Positions 6,328 to 11,522 of a DNA stretch of 11,522 nt are shown here, in pieces. Each line of letters starts with the position of its first letter. The first letter of the stretch is position 1. The notes under the pieces are model-generated. The model had not been told where the DNA came from and searched no databases. It saw only the letters and a program-made list of their open reading frames with translations. Both the position numbers and the translations under genes were made by a program. The DNA comes from JALYNX01 sp964608055. GTDB lineage: Bacteria > Actinomycetota > Acidimicrobiia > Spongiisociales > ZC4RG35. The DNA lies in contig CAZSMJ010000061.1 of the NCBI GenBank assembly GCA_964608055.1, positions 1 to 11,522 on the forward strand, read 5' to 3'.

Positions 6328-7403
6328 TGGCCAACCCGGCTGTGGAGCTGACTGGTGTCACCAAGCGCTTCGGTGACGAGATGGTGGCGGTCGACGGCTT
6401 GGACCTCAGCATCGAAGACGGGGAGTTTTTCTCCCTGCTTGGGCCTTCCGGCTGCGGGAAGACCACCACCTTGCGCATGATCGCCGGCTTTGAATTCCCC
6501 ACCGAGGGCAGCGTCCGGGTCCATGGCACCGAGATGGCGCTGAAACCCCCCAACGAGCGTCCGATCAACACGGTTTTCCAGTCCTATGCGCTGTTCCCCC
6601 ACATGACAGTGGCCGAGAATGTGGCTTTCGGGCTTCAGATGAAGAAGGTCGAGAAGTCCGACATCGCGGATCGGGTCAAACGGGTCCTCGATCAGGTGCA
6701 GCTCGGCAGAAGGGCCGACGCCAAACCGAGCCAGCTCTCCGGCGGCATGCAGCAACGAGTGGCTCTAGCTCGCGCCCTCGTCAATGAGCCGGAGGTGCTG
6801 TTGCTCGACGAGCCTCTGGGCGCTCTCGACCTCAAGCTGCGCCAGGCGATGCAGGTCGAGCTCAAGGACCTACAGACCAGAGTCGGGATCACCTTCGTCT
6901 ACGTCACCCATGACCAGGAAGAGGCGCTCACCATGTCCGACCGGATCGGCGTGATGAACGAGGGCAAGCTGCTCCAGGTGGGTCGGTCCGAGGAGATCTA
7001 CGAGACGCCGACCTCGCGATTCGTCGCCGACTTCATCGGTGAGATCAACCTGCTCGATGCCACGATTGTCGGGCCCGACACGGCTCGTCTCGGCAGCGGG
7101 GTGGAGGTCGGTGTTCCAGCGGGCGGTGCTCAGGCCGGCACCGAGGTGACGCTTGCCTTACGCCCGGAGCGACTGTCCCTTTTCGACCTCGACGAGGAGC
7201 TGCCCGCCGGGTACAACCGGCTCCGGGTTCGCATCACCAGGCGGATGTATTTCGGCGATGTCTACTTCTACGACGTCGACGCCGGGTTGGGCACCCAGAT
7301 CGAGGTCAAGGAGGAGAACCGCCCCGGGGTCGAGCTCTATGACCTCGGGGAAGAGGCCTATCTGGTGTGGAGCCCGCAAGCAGCAAACCTCGTCATGGCC
7401 TGA
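6327..7403 (+). CDS. potA: Polyamine-type ABC transporter ATPase, PotA-like
   Basis: 358-residue ATPase with every ABC motif intact: Walker A GPSGCGKTT (39-47), Q-loop Gln85 in FQSYALFPHMTVAENVAFG, signature LSGGMQQR (137-144), Walker B VLLLDEP with Asp161/Glu162, D-loop GALD, and the H-loop His195 in VTHDQEEA. A TOBE_2-type regulatory domain occupies about residues 240-355, and the total length is normal for PotA. It powers import through the PotB/PotC channel from the cytosolic face of the membrane. The ATG at 6327 is preferred over an in-frame TTG three bases earlier because of the AAGGAGG spacing. The start shares a base with the upstream amidohydrolase stop, and its own stop shares a base with the potB start. 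Related ATPases serve other amines, iron or sugars, but the neighbours favour the polyamine/opine/amine class. Confidence 0.94.
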   Translation: MANPAVELTGVTKRFGDEMVAVDGLDLSIEDGEFFSLLGPSGCGKTTTLRMIAGFEFPTEGSVRVHGTEMALKPPNERPINTVFQSYALFPHMTVAENVAFGLQMKKVEKSDIADRVKRVLDQVQLGRRADAKPSQLSGGMQQRVALARALVNEPEVLLLDEPLGALDLKLRQAMQVELKDLQTRVGITFVYVTHDQEEALTMSDRIGVMNEGKLLQVGRSEEIYETPTSRFVADFIGEINLLDATIVGPDTARLGSGVEVGVPAGGAQAGTEVTLALRPERLSLFDLDEELPAGYNRLRVRITRRMYFGDVYFYDVDAGLGTQIEVKEENRPGVELYDLGEEAYLVWSPQAANLVMA

Positions 7404-8281
7404 TGAGCACCGCCCCGGTGACGCCTGAGCTGGAGAAGGCGGCGATCCGCGCCGAGTCGAGGCGTGGATTCCTGATCGGACTGCCGGCCGCGTTGTACCT
7501 GGTGCTGTTCTTCGCAATCCCGTTGATCCTGGTATTCGTCTACTCCTTCGCAACCAGGTCATCGACGGGCCAGACGGTCCTCGCCGACTGGAACCTGGAG
7601 TCATACCAGCGCCTCTTCACCCCCGGTGTGCTGGCGATATTCGTTCGATCCCTGGTGCGGGCCTCGGTCACCACCGCAATCTGCCTGCTGTTCTCTTACC
7701 CCTTCGCCTATTTCATCGCCACCCGGACGCCTCGGGTCCGCAATCTGATGTTGATCTTCGTGATGATCCCCTTCTGGTCGAACTTCTTGGTGCGGACCTA
7801 CGCATGGAGGGTCCTCCTCGGGTCGGACGGGCCCATATCGCAGTTCAGCCAGAGCCTGGGTGGTGAGCCGATCCGCCTCCTTTTCACCAACACCGCGGTG
7901 CTCATCGGGCTGGTCTATGGATTCATGCCGTTCATGGTGTTGCCGCTCTACGCCGCACTGGAGCGAATGGATTGGAGGCTGGTCGAGGCGGCGCGCGACC
8001 TCTACGCCGATGGGTGGACCGCCTTTCGCAAGGTCACCCTGCCGCTCTCGATGCCGGGGGTGGTCGCCGGCTCGATCTTGGTGTTCATCCCGTCGCTCGG
8101 CACTTACGTGACCCCGGCTTTGCTCGGAGGGGCGAAGACCGTGGGCATAGGTGACTACATCGTCAGCCAGTTCCTGGCAGCCCGTAACTGGCCCTTTGGA
8201 TCGGCCCTGTCCTTCGGTGTGATGTTCGTGATGCTCCTGGCGACGGTCTACTACTTCAGGGCGGGGGCCAAGACGCTGTGA
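7403..8281 (+). CDS. potB: Polyamine-type ABC transporter permease, PotB-like
   Basis: 292-residue inner-membrane permease with about six hydrophobic helices (around residues 23-48, 78-105, 112-135, 155-175, 208-230 and 255-285). The cytoplasmic EAA loop that docks on the ATPase is clear: EAARDLYADG with downstream TLPLSMPG (195-219). FWSNFLVRTYAWRVLLG (124-140) is characteristic of PotB/PotH-type permeases. The start at 7403 gives a TGATG overlap with the potA stop; an upstream start at 7367 would read back into potA and add 12 non-conserved residues. No Shine-Dalgarno is visible, consistent with translational coupling. It forms the heterodimeric channel with PotC. Confidence 0.93.
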   Translation: MSTAPVTPELEKAAIRAESRRGFLIGLPAALYLVLFFAIPLILVFVYSFATRSSTGQTVLADWNLESYQRLFTPGVLAIFVRSLVRASVTTAICLLFSYPFAYFIATRTPRVRNLMLIFVMIPFWSNFLVRTYAWRVLLGSDGPISQFSQSLGGEPIRLLFTNTAVLIGLVYGFMPFMVLPLYAALERMDWRLVEAARDLYADGWTAFRKVTLPLSMPGVVAGSILVFIPSLGTYVTPALLGGAKTVGIGDYIVSQFLAARNWPFGSALSFGVMFVMLLATVYYFRAGAKTL

Positions 8282-9159
8282 ACGAGGGAACCGCCCCCAA
8301 GAGGCTGGTGGATCGACTGCTGGCCGTCAACGCCTGGATCCTCTACGTCTTCTTCTACGCCCCGATCCTGGTCCTGATCTTCTTCTCGTTCAACGACAAC
8401 AACAACGTGGCGATCTGGACCAAAGCCTCGTTCCGCTGGTACGGGGAGATGTTTCAGAACGACAACGTGACCTCGGCCCTGCGCAACTCCCTGATCGTCG
8501 CGTTCTTCTCGACGATCGTCTCAACGGTGATCGGAACATTGCTGGCGATTGCCCTGGAGCGTTACCGCTTTCGGGGCCGGGGGGCGCTGGACGGGTTGGC
8601 CTATCTCCCGATCATCATCCCCGATGTCACGATGGCGGTGATGCTGCTCATCTTCTTCTTCCAGGCTTTCGGGATCATCGACAACCTGTTTGGCGTGCGG
8701 CTCAACACCGGCCTGCTCACCATCACACTGGCCCACATCGCATTCAGCATCTCGTTCGTGGCCGTGGTGGTTCGGGCACGCCTGGCTCAACTCGACGACT
8801 CTCTGGAGGAGGCGGCGGCGGACCTCTACGCGGGGAGATGGCAGACCTTTCGCCGGGTCACACTGCCCCTCATCGCTCCTGGCGTTGCCGGCGGGGCCCT
8901 GCTCGCTTTGACCCTGTCCCTCGATGATGTGGTGGTCACGCAGTTTGTCTCGGGCTCCGGGTCCACCACGCTCCCGGTCTATGTCTTCGGTTTGGTCCGC
9001 AGGGGGGTGACCCCGCTGATCAATGCGGTGAGCACCGTGATGCTGGTCGCGTCCATGGTGCTGGTCGGAATCTCGCTCGGATTCCAGCGTGGCAGCGTGA
9101 CACGTGGCCAGAAGCTGGCTGATGCTGAGGCTCTGAAGTTGGAGATGGCTACCGATTGA
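8278..9159 (+). CDS. potC: Polyamine-type ABC transporter permease, PotC-like
   Basis: 293-residue permease with about six membrane helices, starting from the FFYAPILVLIFFSF segment near residue 25. The EAA loop reads EEAAADLYAG with downstream TLPLIAPG (177-202). SLDDVVVTQFV (214-224) after it is a hallmark of PotC/PotI permeases. It starts with GTG in a 4-base GTGA overlap with the potB stop and has no ribosome site, so it probably depends on ribosomes finishing potB. The cytosolic C-terminal tail (about 270-293) is charged and helical. It pairs with PotB. An 82-base gap containing a strong hairpin separates it from potD. Confidence 0.93.
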   Translation: MNEGTAPKRLVDRLLAVNAWILYVFFYAPILVLIFFSFNDNNNVAIWTKASFRWYGEMFQNDNVTSALRNSLIVAFFSTIVSTVIGTLLAIALERYRFRGRGALDGLAYLPIIIPDVTMAVMLLIFFFQAFGIIDNLFGVRLNTGLLTITLAHIAFSISFVAVVVRARLAQLDDSLEEAAADLYAGRWQTFRRVTLPLIAPGVAGGALLALTLSLDDVVVTQFVSGSGSTTLPVYVFGLVRRGVTPLINAVSTVMLVASMVLVGISLGFQRGSVTRGQKLADAEALKLEMATD

Positions 9160-9176
9160 GACGCCACGGGTGAGCC

Positions 9177-9198
9177 CGGTTCTCCGAGAGGAGAATCG
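9177..9198 (+). promoter_or_regulatory. Intercistronic stem-loop between potC and potD
   Basis: Bases 9177-9185 pair with 9190-9198 in a 9-bp stem (one G-U) closed by a GAGA loop, a GNRA-type tetraloop. No T-tract follows, so it is not a standard intrinsic terminator. The placement just before the binding-protein gene suggests a processing or stability element that raises potD mRNA over potABC, or a partial attenuator. Pairing is read directly from the sequence; the role is inference. Confidence 0.6.
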
Positions 9199-9227
9199 AC
9201 GGTTTACCCTCGAATGCAACGAGATCC

Positions 9228-9232
9228 GGAGG
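9228..9232 (+). promoter_or_regulatory. Shine-Dalgarno site of potD
   Basis: GGAGG ends nine bases before the ATG at 9242. It supports this start over the in-frame ATG three codons later. potD is thus translated independently of potC, unlike the coupled genes upstream. Confidence 0.7.
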
Positions 9233-9241
9233 ATTTAAGAG

Positions 9242-10366
9242 ATGAACAAAATGGCGAGATTCGTGATCACGCTTGTCGTGCTCGCCCTGGCGATGACAGC
9301 TTGCGGTGGTGATGACGCCGGGGAGGGCCCTGACGGCACCTCCATCGATGGTGGTGAGACCGGCGGCGCCGCTGATTGCACGCTCGGTCAGGTGGACGGA
9401 GACCTCAACTTCTACAACTGGTCCGACTACATGGATCCGGAGCTGATCACCGCGTTCAAGGAGGAGTTCGCCGTCGACATCGTCGAGGACTTCTACGAGT
9501 CGAACGAGGCGATGCTCGCCCAGCTCCAGGCGGGAGCCAGCTACGACGTGATCGTGCCTTCCGACTACATGGTGGGGATCATGGTCCAGGAGAGCCTCCT
9601 GACCCCGATCAACGCCGACGCGGTTCCCAACATGGCCAACTTGGGGGAACGATTCACCACCCTTCCCTATGACCAGGGCAACGAGTTTTCGGCTCCTTAT
9701 CAATACGGCACCACGGGTCTGGGAGTCAACAAGGCGCTCATCGGTGAGGACTTTCCTCGGAGCTGGGCTCTGATCTTCGATCCCGAGCTGACCGCGACCT
9801 ACCCGAGTGGGGTCTCGGTCCTCAACGACCCGCGGGAGACGATGGGTGCCGCCCTGAAGTATCTCGGCTACTCGCTCAACGACACCGACCTGACGCATCT
9901 CCAGGAGGCCGCCGACACCATCTCCGCGGCCTTGACTGGGATTGCCACCTTCGATTCGGACCAGTATGAGGAATCGCTGGCCAACGGCGAGGTGCCAGTG
10001 TCGCACGGGTACTCCGGGAACATGATCACAGGCATTGGCGCCTCCGAGAATCCCGACGACTTCGAGTACATCCTCCCTGAGGAGGGAGCGACTCTCTGGA
10101 TCGACAACATGGTGGTGCCCGTGAGTGCAGAGCACCCATGCACCGCCTTCACCTTCATCAATTACGTACTCGACGCCGAGAACGGGGCCGCTCTCACCAA
10201 CTTCAACTACTACGGCAGCCCCAATGCCGCCGCCTTGGCCTTCGTCGAGCCCGAGGTCGTCGAGTTCTACGCGGCAACCGAGGAAGCCGAGAATCTCGAA
10301 GTCATCCAGGACACCGGCGATTACGAGATCAACTTCACCGACTATCTGGCGATCGCCAAGGGTTAG
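9242..10366 (+). CDS. potD: Polyamine-type ABC transporter substrate-binding lipoprotein, PotD-like
   Basis: 374-residue lipoprotein. A lysine-containing N-terminus and hydrophobic core lead to the lipobox LAMTAC with Cys21 as the lipidated residue, then an acidic Gly-rich linker to about residue 45. The binding fold follows. Aligned by eye with E. coli PotD from memory, the amine-cage residues are largely kept: Trp60 and Tyr63 in YNWSDYM, Tyr109 in PSDYM, Asp196 and Glu199 in NDPRET, Trp286 and Asp288 in WIDNM, and Tyr324 in YYGSPN. PotD Glu36 becomes Asp62 and a Trp becomes Tyr257. This supports a di- or polyamine ligand. Cys46 and Cys300 could form a disulfide in the exported protein. It has its own Shine-Dalgarno, sits 82 bases after potC, and is followed at once by a 13-bp hairpin. 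It captures the ligand outside the membrane and delivers it to PotBC. Exact ligand not proven. Confidence 0.93.
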   Translation: MNKMARFVITLVVLALAMTACGGDDAGEGPDGTSIDGGETGGAADCTLGQVDGDLNFYNWSDYMDPELITAFKEEFAVDIVEDFYESNEAMLAQLQAGASYDVIVPSDYMVGIMVQESLLTPINADAVPNMANLGERFTTLPYDQGNEFSAPYQYGTTGLGVNKALIGEDFPRSWALIFDPELTATYPSGVSVLNDPRETMGAALKYLGYSLNDTDLTHLQEAADTISAALTGIATFDSDQYEESLANGEVPVSHGYSGNMITGIGASENPDDFEYILPEEGATLWIDNMVVPVSAEHPCTAFTFINYVLDAENGAALTNFNYYGSPNAAALAFVEPEVVEFYAATEEAENLEVIQDTGDYEINFTDYLAIAKG

Positions 10367-10367
10367 A

Positions 10368-10396
10368 GAACAGGGGCCCCGCCGGGGCCCCTGTTC
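10368..10396 (+). terminator. Strong hairpin, probable bidirectional terminator between potD and the DUF4349 gene
   Basis: A perfect 13-bp inverted repeat (arms 10368-10380 and 10384-10396) with a GCC loop begins two bases after the potD stop and lies 24 bases past the convergent DUF4349 gene's stop. Neither strand has a real T-tract after it, as is common for actinobacterial terminators. Being symmetric between two convergent genes, it can end both transcripts and protect both 3' ends. Confidence 0.8.
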
Positions 10397-10419
10397 GGTA
10401 ATTCAGTTGCATTCAACGG

Positions 10420-11436
10420 TCACTCTTCGTCGGTCGCCTTGGCAGGCCCGGGTGCCTCAGGCTTAGCCGACCCCTCCGGGTTGTTGCCAGGAAGCAAAGG
10501 CGGAGTAGGCGCGGGCGGAGCGGTTGGTGATGCGACCGGTCGACGCTTCTTCCACCACCGATAGATCAGGTAGAGGACCAGGAGCGGGATGCCCAGGGTC
10601 ACGAGGAGCAAAGGCAGAACGTAGAGAGCGAAGTTGATAGCCAACCCGGCGATCTCCTGAAGCCCACTCACCAGGTTGCGCAACGAGTCACGTGCCACCT
10701 GAAGGGGCGCCCATGTCTCTTCGACGATCGGCACTGCCGCCGGCGTGGGAGCGAGGTAGATGGAGACCGTGGCCAGGGACACCACATCGTTCAGATAGTT
10801 GAGCTGCCCCTGAAGCAGTTCGATCTCGCCGCGGACCCGGGAGACCTCATTGAAGACCTGGAGCAGCTTCGTCGGGTCAGCTTCCGGCTGTTGCCTGACC
10901 TCGGCCAGCAATGCCACCAACTCGACTTCTAGCGCCTCGAGGTTGTGCAGCCTGGCTTCCAGGTCGACGAACTGGGCGGTGACGTCATCGGAGTTCTGGG
11001 ACTCGGTCAGCACGACTTCGACCGACTCCTTGATCGAGGTCAACACCGATGACAACTGGTCGGATGGCACTCGAAGGACCATCGTCACCTCGGGCTGGTC
11101 CCCCTCGTTGCTGATCGGGAGCACTGTCGCGTTCGACACGAACCCACCCACACTTTCGACCAGTCTCACGATGTCTTCGAAGGCTTCCCGGGTGTTGTCG
11201 GCCTGCAATTGGAGGTCGGCCTGTCGGATCACCTGGCGCTCGGTGGCCAGGTCATCCCCGGGACTGAATTCCTCCGGTGCCTCGTCAGCGGCGATGGTGG
11301 TGCCCTCGGTAAGGGCTCCTCCCTCGTCGCGACTGGCGAAGCCGCCGGAAACCTCGCTGAAGGTTTCGGCGTCTCCACCCCCGGCGCAAGCAGCCAAAGC
11401 CAGTCCCAATGCCAGTATCAATGCGAGTTTCTTCAT
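10420..11436 (-). CDS. DUF4349 domain lipoprotein with coiled coil and C-terminal membrane helix
   Basis: 338-residue protein. MKKLALILALGLALAAC is a lipoprotein signal with Cys17 in a clean LAAC lipobox. An acidic, low-complexity linker runs to about residue 65, and then the DUF4349 domain begins with ERQVIRQADLQLQADNTREA. It includes the VESVGGFVSN segment, a VTMVLRVPSDQL strand, and a Leu/Glu-rich coiled coil (about 148-212) ending in VVSLATVSIYL. A long hydrophobic helix lies at about 255-282, followed by WWKKRR and a Pro/Ala-rich tail, probably cytosolic. DUF4349 proteins are envelope proteins of unsettled function. The start at 11436 sits six bases after AGAGGA; the adjacent in-frame ATG at 11439 is equally possible for the signal peptide but only three bases from that site. 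A TTG at 11487 would add 17 non-signal residues without a ribosome site. It converges on potD and is probably unrelated to it functionally. Confidence 0.9.
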   Translation of the reverse strand: MKKLALILALGLALAACAGGGDAETFSEVSGGFASRDEGGALTEGTTIAADEAPEEFSPGDDLATERQVIRQADLQLQADNTREAFEDIVRLVESVGGFVSNATVLPISNEGDQPEVTMVLRVPSDQLSSVLTSIKESVEVVLTESQNSDDVTAQFVDLEARLHNLEALEVELVALLAEVRQQPEADPTKLLQVFNEVSRVRGEIELLQGQLNYLNDVVSLATVSIYLAPTPAAVPIVEETWAPLQVARDSLRNLVSGLQEIAGLAINFALYVLPLLLVTLGIPLLVLYLIYRWWKKRRPVASPTAPPAPTPPLLPGNNPEGSAKPEAPGPAKATDEE

Positions 11437-11442
11437 CATTCG

Positions 11443-11448
11443 TCCTCT
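11443..11448 (-). promoter_or_regulatory. Shine-Dalgarno of the DUF4349 gene
   Basis: On the minus strand AGAGGA ends six bases before the ATG at 11436 and three bases before the tandem ATG at 11439. The spacing favours 11436. This gene therefore appears to have a leader, unlike the other operon heads in the window. Confidence 0.6.
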
Positions 11449-11507
11449 CGTATCCCCCCGTGGGGCTTGGCCGTTGGACGCAAACAACTCATGATTCGGT
11501 TCCCGGG

Positions 11508-11522
11508 TACCGTGGGGTCATG
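11508..11522 (+). promoter_or_regulatory. Putative leaderless promoter and start codon of the next rightward gene
   Basis: TACCGT (11508-11513) is followed by six bases and an ATG that forms the last three bases of the window. The spacing matches the other TANNNT boxes here. Nothing of the gene body is visible, so the gene itself is a guess. The 71 bases between the DUF4349 start and this box otherwise show only a near-palindrome at 11497-11512 that overlaps the box. Confidence 0.35.

Noticed and set aside
7367..7402. Earlier potB start inside potA
   Set aside because: It adds 12 residues with no family likeness; the ATG at 7403 overlaps the potA stop in the usual coupled way.
8521..9219. 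232-codon open frame antisense to potC
   Set aside because: The product is rich in Gln, Glu, His and Arg with no domain, as expected from the complement of a membrane-protein gene.
9149..10135. 328-codon open frame antisense to potD
   Set aside because: It is a shadow of the potD frame: no family signature, and the potD reading has a lipobox, binding residues and a Shine-Dalgarno.
11454..11465. Short C4/G4 hairpin in the DUF4349 leader, a possible riboswitch fragment
   Set aside because: Only four pairs with a tiny loop, no further pairing nearby and no known riboswitch motif.
10850..11494. 214-codon plus-strand frame inside the DUF4349 gene
   Set aside because: Ser/Thr-rich low-complexity product, while the minus strand has a lipoprotein signal, coiled coil and membrane helix.
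1..11522. tRNA or rRNA genes, insertion sequences, CRISPR repeats, phage or toxin-antitoxin genes
   Set aside because: Nothing resembling these was seen on either strand; nearly all bases are in well-supported metabolic, transport or membrane genes.

Overview
The window is a gene-dense, GC-rich stretch of bacterial chromosome, most likely from an actinobacterium (Actinomycetota, possibly Acidimicrobiia-like). This is an inference. It rests on high GC, an Mrp protein without the usual cysteine pair, GTG starts, and several outer genes preceded by a TANNNT box 6-9 nt from the start codon instead of a Shine-Dalgarno site. I see no RNA gene, mobile element, CRISPR array or phage gene, and no gap between genes exceeds about 90 bases.

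Left region (2-2160). The window opens inside an Mrp/NBP35-type P-loop ATPase gene. It is coupled by a TGATG overlap to a gene for an unrecognised four-helix membrane protein. That gene converges on, and overlaps by 59 bp, a minus-strand pair encoding small membrane proteins of the DUF4190 and DUF2752 families.

Central region (2170-10396). This is a divergently transcribed locus that looks like a polyamine (or related diamine/opine) uptake and catabolism module. Leftward run a class III PLP-dependent aminotransferase and a DAO-family FAD oxidoreductase, coupled by a GTGA overlap. Rightward run a YtcJ-type amidohydrolase and then potA, potB, potC and potD, the complete ATPase, two permeases and substrate-binding lipoprotein of a PotABCD-type ABC transporter. 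Only 46 bp separate the two start codons. In that gap each direction has a TANNNT box, placed so that the -35 zone of one promoter falls on the -10 box of the other. The likely flow is capture by PotD, import by PotBC/PotA, and removal of amino groups by the oxidoreductase and aminotransferase. The amidohydrolase would cleave an amide or N-acyl group on the imported compound. The glutamylating ligase, aldehyde dehydrogenase and peptidase of the classical Puu pathway are not in the window.

A 9-bp GNRA-loop hairpin lies between potC and potD, and a perfect 13-bp hairpin follows potD. Right region (10420-11522): a convergent gene encodes a DUF4349 lipoprotein with a coiled coil and a C-terminal membrane helix. 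The last three bases are an ATG behind another TANNNT box, probably the start of a further rightward gene.

I did not find an exotic defence or mobile system. The most interesting elements are the compact divergent promoter, the amidohydrolase tied to a Pot transporter, and the potC-potD hairpin.
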